Assembly: GCF_000174815.1 (NCBI RefSeq)
Contig: NZ_ACNN01000011.1
Coordinates: 1 to 50,967, forward strand
DNA from: Porphyromonas endodontalis ATCC 35406
Lineage (GTDB): Bacteria; Bacteroidota; Bacteroidia; Bacteroidales; Porphyromonadaceae
Direction of reading: 5' to 3'
DNA: 50,967 nt
Below are positions 25,061-33,338 of this stretch, piece after piece. The translations under genes and the position numbers were made by a program. The first letter of the stretch is position 1, and each line of letters starts with the position of its first letter. Below the pieces are notes generated by a model that was given only the letters and a program-made list of their open reading frames with translations, ran no database searches and was not told the DNA's origin.

Positions 25061-26956
25061 ATGAAAAGATCTTTACTCTTACTAACCCTCCTTGTAGGGT
25101 TCCTCGGGCTATTCCGTCCCACAGAAGCACAGGCACAGAGTGGCGAGCGCATGCTCTTGTACACAAAGAGCGGAAAGGTTATCCCATACCGCGTCCAACA
25201 CCTTGATAGCATCAAGTTCCTGACGGACAAGGTAGACCTTGCACTCCATCCACAGATTGCCCCACATCCCAATGGTACAACAGGAGCCATGAAACTAACT
25301 ATAGGCGCTGTAGGGCAAAATGTACGGCGCATCTCTTTTGTGCTTCCGGAGGCTCATCAGGTAGCAAAGATGGACGAGTACCAGTGTCTCCAATTGTTTG
25401 ATCCCGAAGAGGCAGCACGCGCAGGGTTGCAAATCCTGGAGGCAGAAGGGAATAAGCAGTATGACCTACCAAGTATGCAGCGTGGGTATAGCTACACGGC
25501 TCTCTTCTTGCCCTACGATGAGTTAGGTTGCCCCGGGGACGTTACGCGTATCCAGTTCTCCGTGCCCCTAGGTTCACTAAAAGGAGAACCGAGTATGCAG
25601 GTGCCTTTCTCGGATGTGAAGGCAAATGGATTCAAGGCAAAGTTGATACCCAATGGGGATGTAAAAGGCTATTTCTATCTATGCGAAGAGACCAACAACC
25701 CCGCACGTGACCAGAAGATGCAGGAGCTTGGGATCCCCGACTTGAAACACTATATAGTACAATTCGGGGTAGACCCTGAAACGGGGAAGCCATACGAAGG
25801 AGTAAAGGAAAAGACCTTTAGCGAACTGAAAAAGAATGTAGAATACACCCTCTATGTGGTTCTAATTGATGCCGAAGGGCAATACTCCGATCTCTACGAC
25901 ACCTTTAAGGTGATTACAAAACCCAAGGGCACCTCCGAGACTGCCTCCTGCACCATCGAAGTGACGGAGATTACCGAGCAAACGGCAACCATCACGACCA
26001 CGCCCGACGTCAACACCTCCTCCTTTAGGGAGGCTATTTTCCCGAAAGGAGCTAAGACAGAAGAGGAAATGCTCGCATATTTGCGAGACACTCCAGAGAC
26101 GGCCCTCCTCCCCTTCCACACAGAAAAACGCACTTGGGTTTGGGAAGAGCTTGAGCCGGCAACCACCTATATAGCCATCGCCCTTGCCAAGAATGCAGAC
26201 GACAAGTGGGGACCTCTTGTACAAAAAGAGTTCACCACCAAGGCGCTTCAAACGGAGCCAAAACTCCCCCTTGAGTACGTAGCAGAATACAATCTCAACG
26301 AGGAGGGTAATAACTTCGTTAGCACACAGGCAACCGACGTGAGCGGATACTTTACTTATCAGGAAGCTATAGAGAAGGCGAATAAGGTTACAATAGCTGG
26401 AGCAAACTACCATCTTCCCACTCAAGCAGAATGGATGTCTATTATCCCTCTTGACAAGAGTCCCGTTGATTATATCAACTTTGCCGTAGCTTACGACCAG
26501 AAGGATATCTCGGAAACAGTATCCGTAGCAGGAAAAGAAGTTACGTCAACCAATGACTACCACGCCGCAGGCGATGGCATCGTATATGCCCTTCGCTACA
26601 AGGGAACAGAACTTGTCTCAGCATGGCGCTACGAGCTAGTACCCAATGACGGACACAGGGTTCTAAAGATCACGGCACGACCTCTAGCCTCTCCATTAAC
26701 GATTACCGTTGAGGATATTGCCAAGGACTCTTTTTGGACGGGAGAAAAGGAAGTGGTGAGACAATTCCCTGCATCGGGTATGGTCACTTCGTCCGGATCA
26801 GTTGTATTTAGAGGGTCTGAGGGCTATTTTTGGTCAGCTACAGATAATGGTCCTTTCTATGCTTGGGGAATGTTCTTTGGCGACTCCTCTTCGGACGTTG
26901 GCCGCTATATGAGCAGGCTCAAGAACTCGGTACGCCTATTTGTAGATGCGGAGTAA
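25061..26956 (+). CDS. Exported protein with FISUMP-like C-terminal domain
   Basis: This 631-aa protein has a signal peptide (MKRSLLLLTLLVGFLGLF, cleavage after AQAQ). The middle has beta-rich units: TASCTIEVTEITEQTATITT looks like a fibronectin-III-like start, and LEPATTYIAIALAKNADD like its end. The last ~230 residues contain HLPTQAEW, YALRYKGTELVSAWRY, ITARP, FRGSEGYFWSA and a terminal SVRLF. The same landmarks in the same order occur in the lipoprotein at 9575-10666. No T9SS sorting domain is visible. A strong terminator follows, so the next gene may be separately expressed. Confidence 0.7.
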   Translation: MKRSLLLLTLLVGFLGLFRPTEAQAQSGERMLLYTKSGKVIPYRVQHLDSIKFLTDKVDLALHPQIAPHPNGTTGAMKLTIGAVGQNVRRISFVLPEAHQVAKMDEYQCLQLFDPEEAARAGLQILEAEGNKQYDLPSMQRGYSYTALFLPYDELGCPGDVTRIQFSVPLGSLKGEPSMQVPFSDVKANGFKAKLIPNGDVKGYFYLCEETNNPARDQKMQELGIPDLKHYIVQFGVDPETGKPYEGVKEKTFSELKKNVEYTLYVVLIDAEGQYSDLYDTFKVITKPKGTSETASCTIEVTEITEQTATITTTPDVNTSSFREAIFPKGAKTEEEMLAYLRDTPETALLPFHTEKRTWVWEELEPATTYIAIALAKNADDKWGPLVQKEFTTKALQTEPKLPLEYVAEYNLNEEGNNFVSTQATDVSGYFTYQEAIEKANKVTIAGANYHLPTQAEWMSIIPLDKSPVDYINFAVAYDQKDISETVSVAGKEVTSTNDYHAAGDGIVYALRYKGTELVSAWRYELVPNDGHRVLKITARPLASPLTITVEDIAKDSFWTGEKEVVRQFPASGMVTSSGSVVFRGSEGYFWSATDNGPFYAWGMFFGDSSSDVGRYMSRLKNSVRLFVDAE

Positions 26957-26970
26957 ATGATCTTACTTGT

Positions 26971-27050
26971 ACCCTCAGAGAGAGCCTCATTCTTCGGTTT
27001 CGACGATTCGTGCAATAACCGCAGGACGAGGGACTCTGAGGGTTTTTGTT
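26971..27050 (+). terminator. Terminator after the 25061 gene
   Basis: ACCCTCAGAG (26971-26980) pairs perfectly with CTCTGAGGGT (27034-27043), followed by TTTTTGTTTT. The ~53-nt loop has further pairing capacity. It lies 15 nt after the stop codon. Confidence 0.75.
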
Positions 27051-27089
27051 TTCAAAAATCAACCTCACAATCAAACACAATAAGTTTGT

Positions 27090-29498
27090 ATGAAAAACAG
27101 ATATTCCACTATGAGGATGGCCGTCTCCTCTTTTCTTGTGGCTCTGATCGGAAGTATTTCTATCGCCCAAGCTACGGAGCCCCCTTTCAAAGAAGTAGTA
27201 AAAGAGGATTTCTCTCTCTGGACTAAAGGCAGCGAAACCACTCCACATAACGAAACAGAAGGGGGGAGTGCCAATAGCTACAACCTCAATTCCGCCATCA
27301 TGCACCAGCCCGGATGGAGGGGTAACTTCGTGTACCAAGCAGGAGGGTGTGCTTACCTTAAACTAACCGACGACGGAGTGGCAGGGCACCTCCAAACCCC
27401 GGAGATGGCTCTCTATGGTGTGGTAAAGATCACCTTCCGAGCAAAACTCCTTCCCGGGAAGCAATCAAATGGAAAACTTTGGATTGCCCTATGTGACAAT
27501 ACACAAGGGCCTGTAGACAACAAAGATGTAGACCTAACCACCGAGTGGCAACAGTACGAGATGGTGTCGGATAAGGCAACCTTCAACAACAAAAATATGT
27601 TCCAGTTGCAGCCACTTGACTGTGATATGCTCATTGATGACATTGTGGTGGAGAGAAAGCAAACAACCCTCATCCCCCCAAAGGCTCTATCCCCACTCAA
27701 TACTTCTTCTACCTCTTTTAAGGCAAGATGGGAAGCCTCGCCCGATGCCAAGAGTTACCTATTCTCACTCTACTACCTTGATATGCCCCAAGAGGTCATC
27801 CCACCTACAACGGTTGTAGAGGGTTTTGATGGTATCAAGACAGATGGCAATGGCAAGATAGATACAGCACAACCTAACTACCCCGAAGGGTGGACCATCG
27901 ACCTCTCCTCTCATGGCTCTCAAGATGTAATACAAACACAAGGGAACTTTCATTCTTCTCCCCTTGCATTGGTCTTCGATGCAGTAGACGATTCTATAGT
28001 GTCACCCAAGACAAATGCACCCATCACAGAGCTATCCTTTTGGGTAAAACCCACCTCCATAGAGCAAGAGACAGACTTCACCTACACCCTACTAGAGGTC
28101 TCCGTGCTCTCAGATGGCAAATGGGTAGCCATTGCCAACCTACCCAACCTATGGATGCAAGAGCAGGGGGGATTCTACAAGTTCGATAGCGAGGTGCTCA
28201 AAAATTACAACATTGAGCGGGTGCGTCTTCAGCTGATTCAAAAGAATAGCGTCTCTTTTTATGTCGATGATATAACCTACACCTATGGTAGTAAGCCCGT
28301 ACCCTACTATATCCATAAGGATAAAGAGTTGACTGCAACAGAGTACGAAGTCTCCGAATACGACACTTCAAAGGAGCACTTCTACTACGTACGCGCAAAA
28401 GATGGAGATGCCCTCTCTGAGCCAACATACCCTACTTGGGTAGATGGGATTAAAGGTATAAAGCCGGCAGTGTATGCAGCTTCTCAGATAACGCCTACAA
28501 GCTACGTAGCCCAATGGGAGAAGATCTACAACGCCGGGCTTTATCAGCTCAATAATTACAAAGATCTAACCCACAAACCGGGCGCTCCCAAGCAGGAGAT
28601 TCTTCGTGAGACCTTCGATACCATAACGGAGGGAAGCGTAGAAGAGCCCGTCAAACCGGAGGATCAAGTTATATTCCTAGCCAAAGAGGTAGTAACAAAG
28701 ACCGATTGGATAGTGCAGCTCCCTGCCTATGCCAAGGGCATGATGGGCGTTAAAGAAATGGCTCCATACAGCTCAACCGCCGGATTGGTCGTATCACCGG
28801 CTCTTTACCTCACGCCCGATAAGGGTGCTTTTGAGGTCTCTGTAAAGGCGCAAAGTACCGTGGATTGCGATACCCTTTTCGTGATGGTTATGAAAGAGTA
28901 CACAGACAACAAAGTGGATGAATTTATGCGCATCCCCTTCCCCGAGAAAGCAGGCGTAATCTCGTCCACAGTGCAGTTTGCTCCCCCTAAGGAACTCAGC
29001 ACAAGAGAGCGTATCCGCATCGGATTTATGAGCCTTAGAGGCAAACCTTTCTACATTGACGAGATGGCTGTTTACCAAAACATCAACGAAGGGGAACACG
29101 GCTACGCTCCCTACCAAACAAACTTTGTTGCCGGCGACAACTCCTTTAAGGTGGAGCATGGTCTTGATGGACAGAATTTTGTGTACAACGTAACGGCCAC
29201 CCGAACGCGCATGTTCCAAAACTACGTATCGGAGATTTCGGACTTTATGCCTGTTGTAAACCCCAATAACACAGGTCTATCTGAGCCAAAAGATACGGGA
29301 TCCCTCACGGTAGAGCAGACTGAGGGCGGACTGGTACTATCGGCAGACAGAGATACACAACTCGCCATCTACGACCTCTCGGGACTCCTTATCTGCAAGA
29401 TGACTATTAACGCCGGAGTGCCCCGATTTGTCTCTCTAAATAGGGGTATTTACATCCTCCATACAACGGAGAAAAACTACAAGGCAGTTGTTAGATAG
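27090..29498 (+). CDS. T9SS cargo protein, adhesin-like
   Basis: This 802-aa protein has a signal peptide (about residues 1-29, ending SIAQA). It has two or three lectin-like beta-sandwich units resembling the choice-of-anchor/cleaved-adhesin type. One is near residues 25-190 (EDFSLWTKGS ... MLIDDIVVERK), one near 240-400 (SFYVDDITYTYG), and one near 500-660 (PFYIDEMAVYQN). Fn3-like linkers lie between them. The repeated 'hydrophobic-x-D-D/E' strand before each unit's end is typical. The last ~75 residues (LTVEQTEGGLVLSADRD ... LAIYDLSGLLICKM ... RGIYILHT) form a T9SS type A sorting domain. It is likely exported and surface-attached; its ligand is unknown. Confidence 0.75.
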   Translation: MKNRYSTMRMAVSSFLVALIGSISIAQATEPPFKEVVKEDFSLWTKGSETTPHNETEGGSANSYNLNSAIMHQPGWRGNFVYQAGGCAYLKLTDDGVAGHLQTPEMALYGVVKITFRAKLLPGKQSNGKLWIALCDNTQGPVDNKDVDLTTEWQQYEMVSDKATFNNKNMFQLQPLDCDMLIDDIVVERKQTTLIPPKALSPLNTSSTSFKARWEASPDAKSYLFSLYYLDMPQEVIPPTTVVEGFDGIKTDGNGKIDTAQPNYPEGWTIDLSSHGSQDVIQTQGNFHSSPLALVFDAVDDSIVSPKTNAPITELSFWVKPTSIEQETDFTYTLLEVSVLSDGKWVAIANLPNLWMQEQGGFYKFDSEVLKNYNIERVRLQLIQKNSVSFYVDDITYTYGSKPVPYYIHKDKELTATEYEVSEYDTSKEHFYYVRAKDGDALSEPTYPTWVDGIKGIKPAVYAASQITPTSYVAQWEKIYNAGLYQLNNYKDLTHKPGAPKQEILRETFDTITEGSVEEPVKPEDQVIFLAKEVVTKTDWIVQLPAYAKGMMGVKEMAPYSSTAGLVVSPALYLTPDKGAFEVSVKAQSTVDCDTLFVMVMKEYTDNKVDEFMRIPFPEKAGVISSTVQFAPPKELSTRERIRIGFMSLRGKPFYIDEMAVYQNINEGEHGYAPYQTNFVAGDNSFKVEHGLDGQNFVYNVTATRTRMFQNYVSEISDFMPVVNPNNTGLSEPKDTGSLTVEQTEGGLVLSADRDTQLAIYDLSGLLICKMTINAGVPRFVSLNRGIYILHTTEKNYKAVVR

Positions 29499-30169
29499 CG
29501 TAAAAGAAAATCCGTATAAATCCTCCCCCTCCTACCTCTAAGGAGGGGAACTGCAGAGAGAGAGGGCGGCACTGACTTACTGGGAACTCCCATACAGCTC
29601 TTGCCTCCCTCTCTTTGTTTTGTCGTACCCCGAAAACTCCCCCTCTCTGTGAAACACGAAAAATAGTCTGCCCTGCAACTTTTCCGAATTAGGGCAAGAA
29701 AAAAATGTTTCTCGGCGAGGAGAAGAAAAAATCTCATCCAAAAAGACACTCCCATTCCAGCTGACTTCTAATCCAAAACCAGGCATCATCCCCCGCCCTT
29801 GCTCCGCAGGCTTCTTTTCCGCCCAGCTCTACCCAGAAAGCCAAAGTAGAGCAAGAGGGTTACAAGAGATCCAGATACAATGAGAAAGGGTAGCTACTTT
29901 CCCAACTCGAAGCCGTTGGGTTAGATTGTCAGATATATGGAGAGATTGATGTAGCCACAGTGAGAATAAGAAGAGTCAACACCTCCAAATCAAGACTAGA
30001 AAAGAGCTTATCCGATTATCTCTTCTAGTTATTACTCCATATTCTTACAACCTCTGTCTCTATAAGGCACACCCTAATGGTATATTTGCAGGTGTAAAAA
30101 ACGCAGCAATTATCAAAACAACGAAACTACAATGAGCAGTATAATCAGCGTAAATCTATGATGTCTCAA
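29499..30169. other. Long intergenic stretch with repeat copy, no gene seen
   Basis: There is no convincing gene here. A CCCCTCCT/AGGAGGGG hairpin (29526-29533 with 29541-29548) follows the T9SS gene but lacks a T-run. The minus-strand copy of the dispersed element is at 29647-29714. TATATTTG at 30081-30088 fits a -7 box, but no open frame of note follows it directly. Confidence 0.5.
29647..29714 (-). repeat. Dispersed 68-bp intergenic element, copy 2
   Basis: Read on the minus strand, this begins CGAGAAA, has CCCTAA and AGGGCA at the same offsets as the other copies, and ends TTTCACAG, again 68 nt long. AGAGGG follows, as it does after copy 1. Confidence 0.55.
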
Positions 30170-30182
30170 GTAAGGAGCTTAC
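30170..30182. promoter_or_regulatory. Possible operator in front of the WYL gene
   Basis: GTAAG-GAG-CTTAC is a perfect 5-3-5 inverted repeat lying about 24 nt before a TATTTTTG -7 box (30206-30213), where the -33 element would be. It could be an autoregulatory site for the WYL protein; this is inference. Confidence 0.3.
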
Positions 30183-30205
30183 GCCTGTAATAATTGTACA
30201 TTTTG

Positions 30206-30213
30206 TATTTTTG
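30206..30213 (+). promoter_or_regulatory. -7 box for the WYL gene
   Basis: TATTTTTG fits TAnnTTTG and lies 20 nt before the start codon. A good Shine-Dalgarno sequence (AGGAGGTAAAG) lies in between. Confidence 0.45.
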
Positions 30214-30232
30214 TAAAACAGGAGGTAAAGAT

Positions 30233-31140
30233 ATGGCCATCAATCAAGTTAGAAAATACATTTGGCTACTGGAGGCTCTTCGCAAGCATAGCAAACTCTC
30301 ATTCAAGGAACTGAATGAACTGTGGCTTAATGACGAAATAAGTGAAGGAGTAGAACTATCTATACGTACATTCCACAAGTGGCGTATTGCTATTGAAGAT
30401 CTATTTGCAATCAATATCGAAAATGAAGGTCATGGTGAGTACAGATACTATATAAGTAATTCATATGGCATCGATAACAACCCTTTTTATGGCTGGCTGA
30501 TAGATACGTTCTCCCTTGGGAACCTGATGATGAATAGCCTTTCTCTTCGTGAACGAATAGTCTTGGAAGCAACTCCATCAAGGAATTTTTTGCCGATGAT
30601 TATTTCAGCAATGAAGGAAAGTAAAACCTTGCGATTAAGATATAAGGCCTTTGGGAAGAAAACTGAAAAGACCATTCTATTGGAGCCATTTTGCATTAAG
30701 CAGTTTAAACAACGGTGGTATTTGTTAGGGAGAAATGTGCAAGTAGACAGAGTTTTGATTTATGCTCTCGACAGAGTTATAGAGATGGAAAAGGAAGAGC
30801 ATATGAAATACACATTGCCGGCTTCTTTCTCTGCTAAAGACAGCTTTGAGAATGCTTACGGCATCATTATAGGGGATAATACTCCTTTAGAAACCGTCAC
30901 ATTAAAGGTTTCCGAATGGCACGCACACTACCTCCGCACCTTGCCTTTGCATCACTCCCAAATAGAAAAAGAGACATCAGAAGACTATAGTATATTTGTG
31001 AATATAGCCTCTGCCCGACATTTGACTTCCAGCAGGAGCTACTAGCCATGGGAGCATTTGTAGAAGTACTGTCTCCCCAATGGCTCAGAGGAAGCATAGA
31101 ATCTACAATCAAGACAATGTACGAAAAGTATAACCAGTAA
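30233..31140 (+). pseudogene. WYL-domain transcriptional regulator, frameshifted near its end
   Basis: The start MAINQVRKYIWLLEAL at 30233 follows an AGGAGGTAAAG ribosome-binding site. Residues 1-75 form an N-terminal helix-turn-helix region. Residues ~125-240 form the WYL domain (LRLRYKAFGKKTEKTILLEPFCIKQFKQRWYLLGR, with YALDRV). The frame ends early at 31045. The expected C-terminal block continues in another frame: PTFDFQQELLAMG, VEVLSPQWLR and TMYEKYNQ, stopping at 31140. The span is 908 nt, one base short of 303 codons, so a single base appears missing near 31005-31012. It may be a true pseudogene, a shortened protein or a sequence error. WYL proteins often control defence or DNA-damage genes. 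Confidence 0.7.
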
Positions 31141-31151
31141 ATATATAGAAA

Positions 31152-31943
31152 ATGAAATCTATTCAAGAGCAAATCACCGACTGGGCAGAAAAATATGTGC
31201 CTACGTTCAACAAATTATCAGAGCAGTATAAGACTCCGTATTATACGCAGTCGCCATTAAACGAAATCAATCAACCGATAGATCTTATGGTTATCGGGAT
31301 CAATCCGAGAGGAGATCTAGGCTCTGGTGCGCAAAACAAGAGTGCAGATGCATATAAGCAAGGCAATCCTTTTTGGGAGAAACGATTTAATGAAGAAGGG
31401 AAAATCTGTTGGAATTTCAATCAGCGTGCACGCTTCTTATTAGGTTATGATGACTTTTATCATCCAGAAAGTATAGACAATGACGTAAAGATTGTGTGGA
31501 CCAACTTATCTCCATTTGAATCAAAACAAGGTAATAATGACCTCAAAAAAGAATTGATGCAAGCGGGGTTGCAAAGCACGTTGGACTTAATAGAGATATT
31601 GCAACCCAAGCGTATTGTATTGTTTGGTATCAATGCTTTTGAACAATTAAAAAACGCAATCGGCAACTTGGGGACAGTAGAATATGCCACTGTGTTTGAC
31701 AACATGAAATCCAAAGTAGGACGCATCAATAATATCCCTACAGTGTGTGTACAGCACCCCTCTTCTCAGTGGGAAGGTGGCTGTCATACATTTCTTTCTA
31801 TGTTTATCTTCCTACATGGACTTGCTGAAATTACCAATAAAAAGAACACCGTAAAGCCATTAAAAGATGTTGTTGCAACTATGCGTAAAGAAATGACAAG
31901 TTGGCAAAAGAATGTGCTCATAAAGGAGGAGGGAGGAGAATAA
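31152..31943 (+). CDS. Uracil-DNA-glycosylase-fold protein
   Basis: This 263-aa protein starts 11 nt after the WYL frame ends and is probably co-transcribed with it. LMVIGINPRGDLG (about residues 46-58) matches motif 1 of the UDG superfamily (GINPG type). IVLFGINAFEQL resembles the central strand and helix, and VCVQHPSSQW (about residue 199) matches motif 2 (HPS). The order and spacing fit SMUG- or MUG-like members of the superfamily. Whether it removes uracil or another base, or is inactive, cannot be told. The last ~40 residues are charged and helical. A strong terminator lies about 150 nt downstream. Confidence 0.55.
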   Translation: MKSIQEQITDWAEKYVPTFNKLSEQYKTPYYTQSPLNEINQPIDLMVIGINPRGDLGSGAQNKSADAYKQGNPFWEKRFNEEGKICWNFNQRARFLLGYDDFYHPESIDNDVKIVWTNLSPFESKQGNNDLKKELMQAGLQSTLDLIEILQPKRIVLFGINAFEQLKNAIGNLGTVEYATVFDNMKSKVGRINNIPTVCVQHPSSQWEGGCHTFLSMFIFLHGLAEITNKKNTVKPLKDVVATMRKEMTSWQKNVLIKEEGGE

Positions 31944-32089
31944 GGGACTCTATTTTGTAGTCCTATCCGCCTCGCTTGCCATCTCACCTGCACAATCATG
32001 GAGAGAGGGGGGGATATTGATCTTTTTCTCAAAACAACCTTCATAATATCACACACAAAAGAGTAAAAAGAAAATTCATTCATTTCTTA

Positions 32090-32130
32090 GCCACCTATGC
32101 CCAGATTTGGCATAGGTGGCTTTTATTTTT
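32090..32130 (+). terminator. Strong rho-independent terminator
   Basis: GCCACCTATGCC (32090-32101) pairs perfectly with GGCATAGGTGGC (32109-32120), 12 bp with a 7-nt loop, followed by TTTTATTTTT. It is the likely end of the WYL-UDG transcript. Confidence 0.93.
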
Positions 32131-32171
32131 GCATCATAGAAAAGAATGAAGTATCACTTAAATATAGATTT

Positions 32172-32405
32172 ATGACACTCTGGAAAATTGAAGCTAAGAA
32201 CAACTGGAATTGGGGCAAAGGTAAAGAACTCATCAAAGGCATGTTTATAGAGATGCCAACACCCTCCACGGCGCCACCCTTGGGACTGACAAAATATCAC
32301 GAAACAATAGCTCAGCTCTTTAATACGAAGTATGGAACAAATTTCGACAAGTCAAAAATCAATGCAGGGCATTTTATATGTACATTTTTCTTCCCAACCG
32401 CTTGA
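32172..32405 (+). CDS. Small protein resembling DUF6140
   Basis: The protein is 77 aa from ATG at 32172. The frame is open upstream, but that part overlaps a terminator. It reads MTLWKIEAK ... LIKGMFIEMPTPST ... IAQLFNTKYGTNFDKSKINAGHF. This order (short strand, K-GM-VE, then a helix with AF-KYG) resembles the small DUF6140 family seen in Bacteroidetes accessory regions. The last residues (CTFFFPTA) look degraded. It may be a remnant. Confidence 0.35.
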   Translation: MTLWKIEAKNNWNWGKGKELIKGMFIEMPTPSTAPPLGLTKYHETIAQLFNTKYGTNFDKSKINAGHFICTFFFPTA

Positions 32406-32574
32406 TATTCCTCCATCCAAGGAAAGGCGTTGCACTTACAACTGGAAAATACACGTCCTCCTTTCTTGTCCTTCATTGCTTCGATGGTTACTCCTTGTCG
32501 TCTAAAATCATATCGAAAGGAAACATAGCGATTTCTTCAAAAGAAATGGTCTGGAGTCGTTCTTTGAGCGTCAT
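32406..32574 (-). pseudogene. Minus-strand gene remnant
   Basis: On the minus strand an ATG at 32574 opens MTLKERLQTISFEEIAMFPF, which stops after 28 codons. In the neighbouring frame a protein-like stretch continues: GVTIEAMKDKKGGRVFSSC and CPALIFDLSKFVPYF. This suggests one old gene broken by a frameshift. I do not recognise the family. Confidence 0.3.
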
Positions 32575-32581
32575 ATTTTCG

Positions 32582-32589
32582 TACCTTTG
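32582..32589 (+). promoter_or_regulatory. -7 box for tRNA-Arg
   Basis: TACCTTTG lies 21 nt before the tRNA-Arg gene. The same octamer precedes tRNA-Pro, tRNA-Gln, nusB and rpsA. Confidence 0.6.
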
Positions 32590-32610
32590 CAGGGCACAAA
32601 GAGGCAATAA

Positions 32611-32684
32611 GGCTCGGTAGCTTAGCTGAATAGAGCGTCAGATTCCGGTTCTGAAGGTCGTGGGTTTGAATCCCACCCGGGTCA
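32611..32684 (+). tRNA. tRNA-Arg(CCG)
   Basis: It folds as a cloverleaf. The acceptor stem is GGCTCGG/CCGGGTC (two G-U pairs). The anticodon stem is TCAGA/TCTGA with loop TTCCGGT, giving anticodon CCG (32645-32647). The T arm is GTGGG-TTTGAAT-CCCAC, with discriminator A. CCA is not encoded. Confidence 0.92.
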
Positions 32685-32735
32685 CTTCTCTCTCTTGTAT
32701 CACCTCCCCCGAAGGGTTTTCTTGGGGCGATGGGA

Positions 32736-32765
32736 TTGCAGATTGAGATATAATGCGTACCTTTG
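32736..32765 (+). promoter_or_regulatory. Promoter for tRNA-Pro
   Basis: TTG (32736-32738) is followed by 19 bases and TACCTTTG (32758-32765). The tRNA begins 17 nt later. Confidence 0.7.
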
Positions 32766-32781
32766 TGCCGCTTAAAGGTTT

Positions 32782-32856
32782 CGGGGTGTAGCGCAGTCCG
32801 GTTAGCGCACCTGCTTTGGGAGCAGGGGGTCCCGCGTTCGAATCGCGGTACCCCGA
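32782..32856 (+). tRNA. tRNA-Pro(TGG)
   Basis: It folds as a cloverleaf: acceptor CGGGGTG/TACCCCG, anticodon stem CCTGC/GCAGG with loop TTTGGGA (anticodon TGG), and T arm CCGCG-TTCGAAT-CGCGG. CCA is not encoded. Confidence 0.95.
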
Positions 32857-32901
32857 CAGACAAAAGATTGTGTATATCTTTGAGTTTTTCATGTTGGAAA
32901 G

Positions 32902-32942
32902 GCAGCATTATCCGCTTGAGGATGATGCTGCTTTTCTTTTTA
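32902..32942 (+). terminator. Terminator after tRNA-Pro
   Basis: GCAGCATTATCC (32902-32913) pairs with GGATGATGCTGC (32920-32931), 12 bp with one T-G pair, followed by TTTTCTTTTT. Confidence 0.9.
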
Positions 32943-32994
32943 CCCAAGGGCAAGTAAGGCTTACACTCTAGGGCATTATTACTCTAGAATGTAC

Positions 32995-33002
32995 TACCTT
33001 TG
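32995..33002 (+). promoter_or_regulatory. -7 box for the riboswitch-ribB transcript
   Basis: TACCTTTG lies just before the predicted P1 of the FMN riboswitch. A TTG at -33 is not seen. Confidence 0.55.
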
Positions 33003-33007
33003 TGAGT

Positions 33008-33160
33008 GATTCTAAAGAGGAGCGGTGTAAATCCCTACCGGTGGTGATAGTCCACAACTCCCCTTTTTGGGAGCATCTACATAGAAGAGGCTCTTTATAG
33101 GGGGGACTGATATGGTGTAATTCCATAATCGACGGTTATAGTCCGGATGGTATTTGAATC
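33008..33160 (+). promoter_or_regulatory. FMN riboswitch (RFN element)
   Basis: The stretch holds the RFN core: AGCGGTGTAAATCCCTACCGG, then GGTGATAGTCCAC near the 5' side, and ACTGATATGGTGTAATTCCA, then CGACGGTTATAGTCCGGATGG near the 3' side. GATTC (33008-33012) and GAATC (33156-33160) close P1. It senses FMN and lowers expression of riboflavin genes. Downstream hairpins CCAACC/GGTTGG (33169-33174 with 33195-33200) and GGGTAG/CTACCC (33212-33217 with 33248-33253) may form the expression platform. Confidence 0.93.
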
Positions 33161-33338
33161 TTGAGAAACCAACCTTTTGCCGTGTAGGCGCATGGGTTGG
33201 AGTTCTTGCGTGGGTAGTCTCACCTCCCTCTATAGGAGGCTTTCGTCCTACCCCTCAAATACCTTCGCAGCTTATATTTCCCTCTCCCCCTTAGTATCAA
33301 TAGTGAGTAAACTACAGATATACTAATGCGGAGATAAA

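Noticed and set aside
29499-30169. Search for a small gene or origin of replication
   Set aside because: No open frame with protein-like content, no DnaA-box cluster, and no neighbouring dnaA or dnaN.
32121-32131. TATTTTTG inside the terminator T-run as a promoter
   Set aside because: It is explained by the terminator tail, and no TTG lies 19-20 nt upstream.
32537-32953. Minus-strand frame across both tRNA genes
   Set aside because: It runs over two tRNAs and their promoters; this cannot be a normal protein gene.
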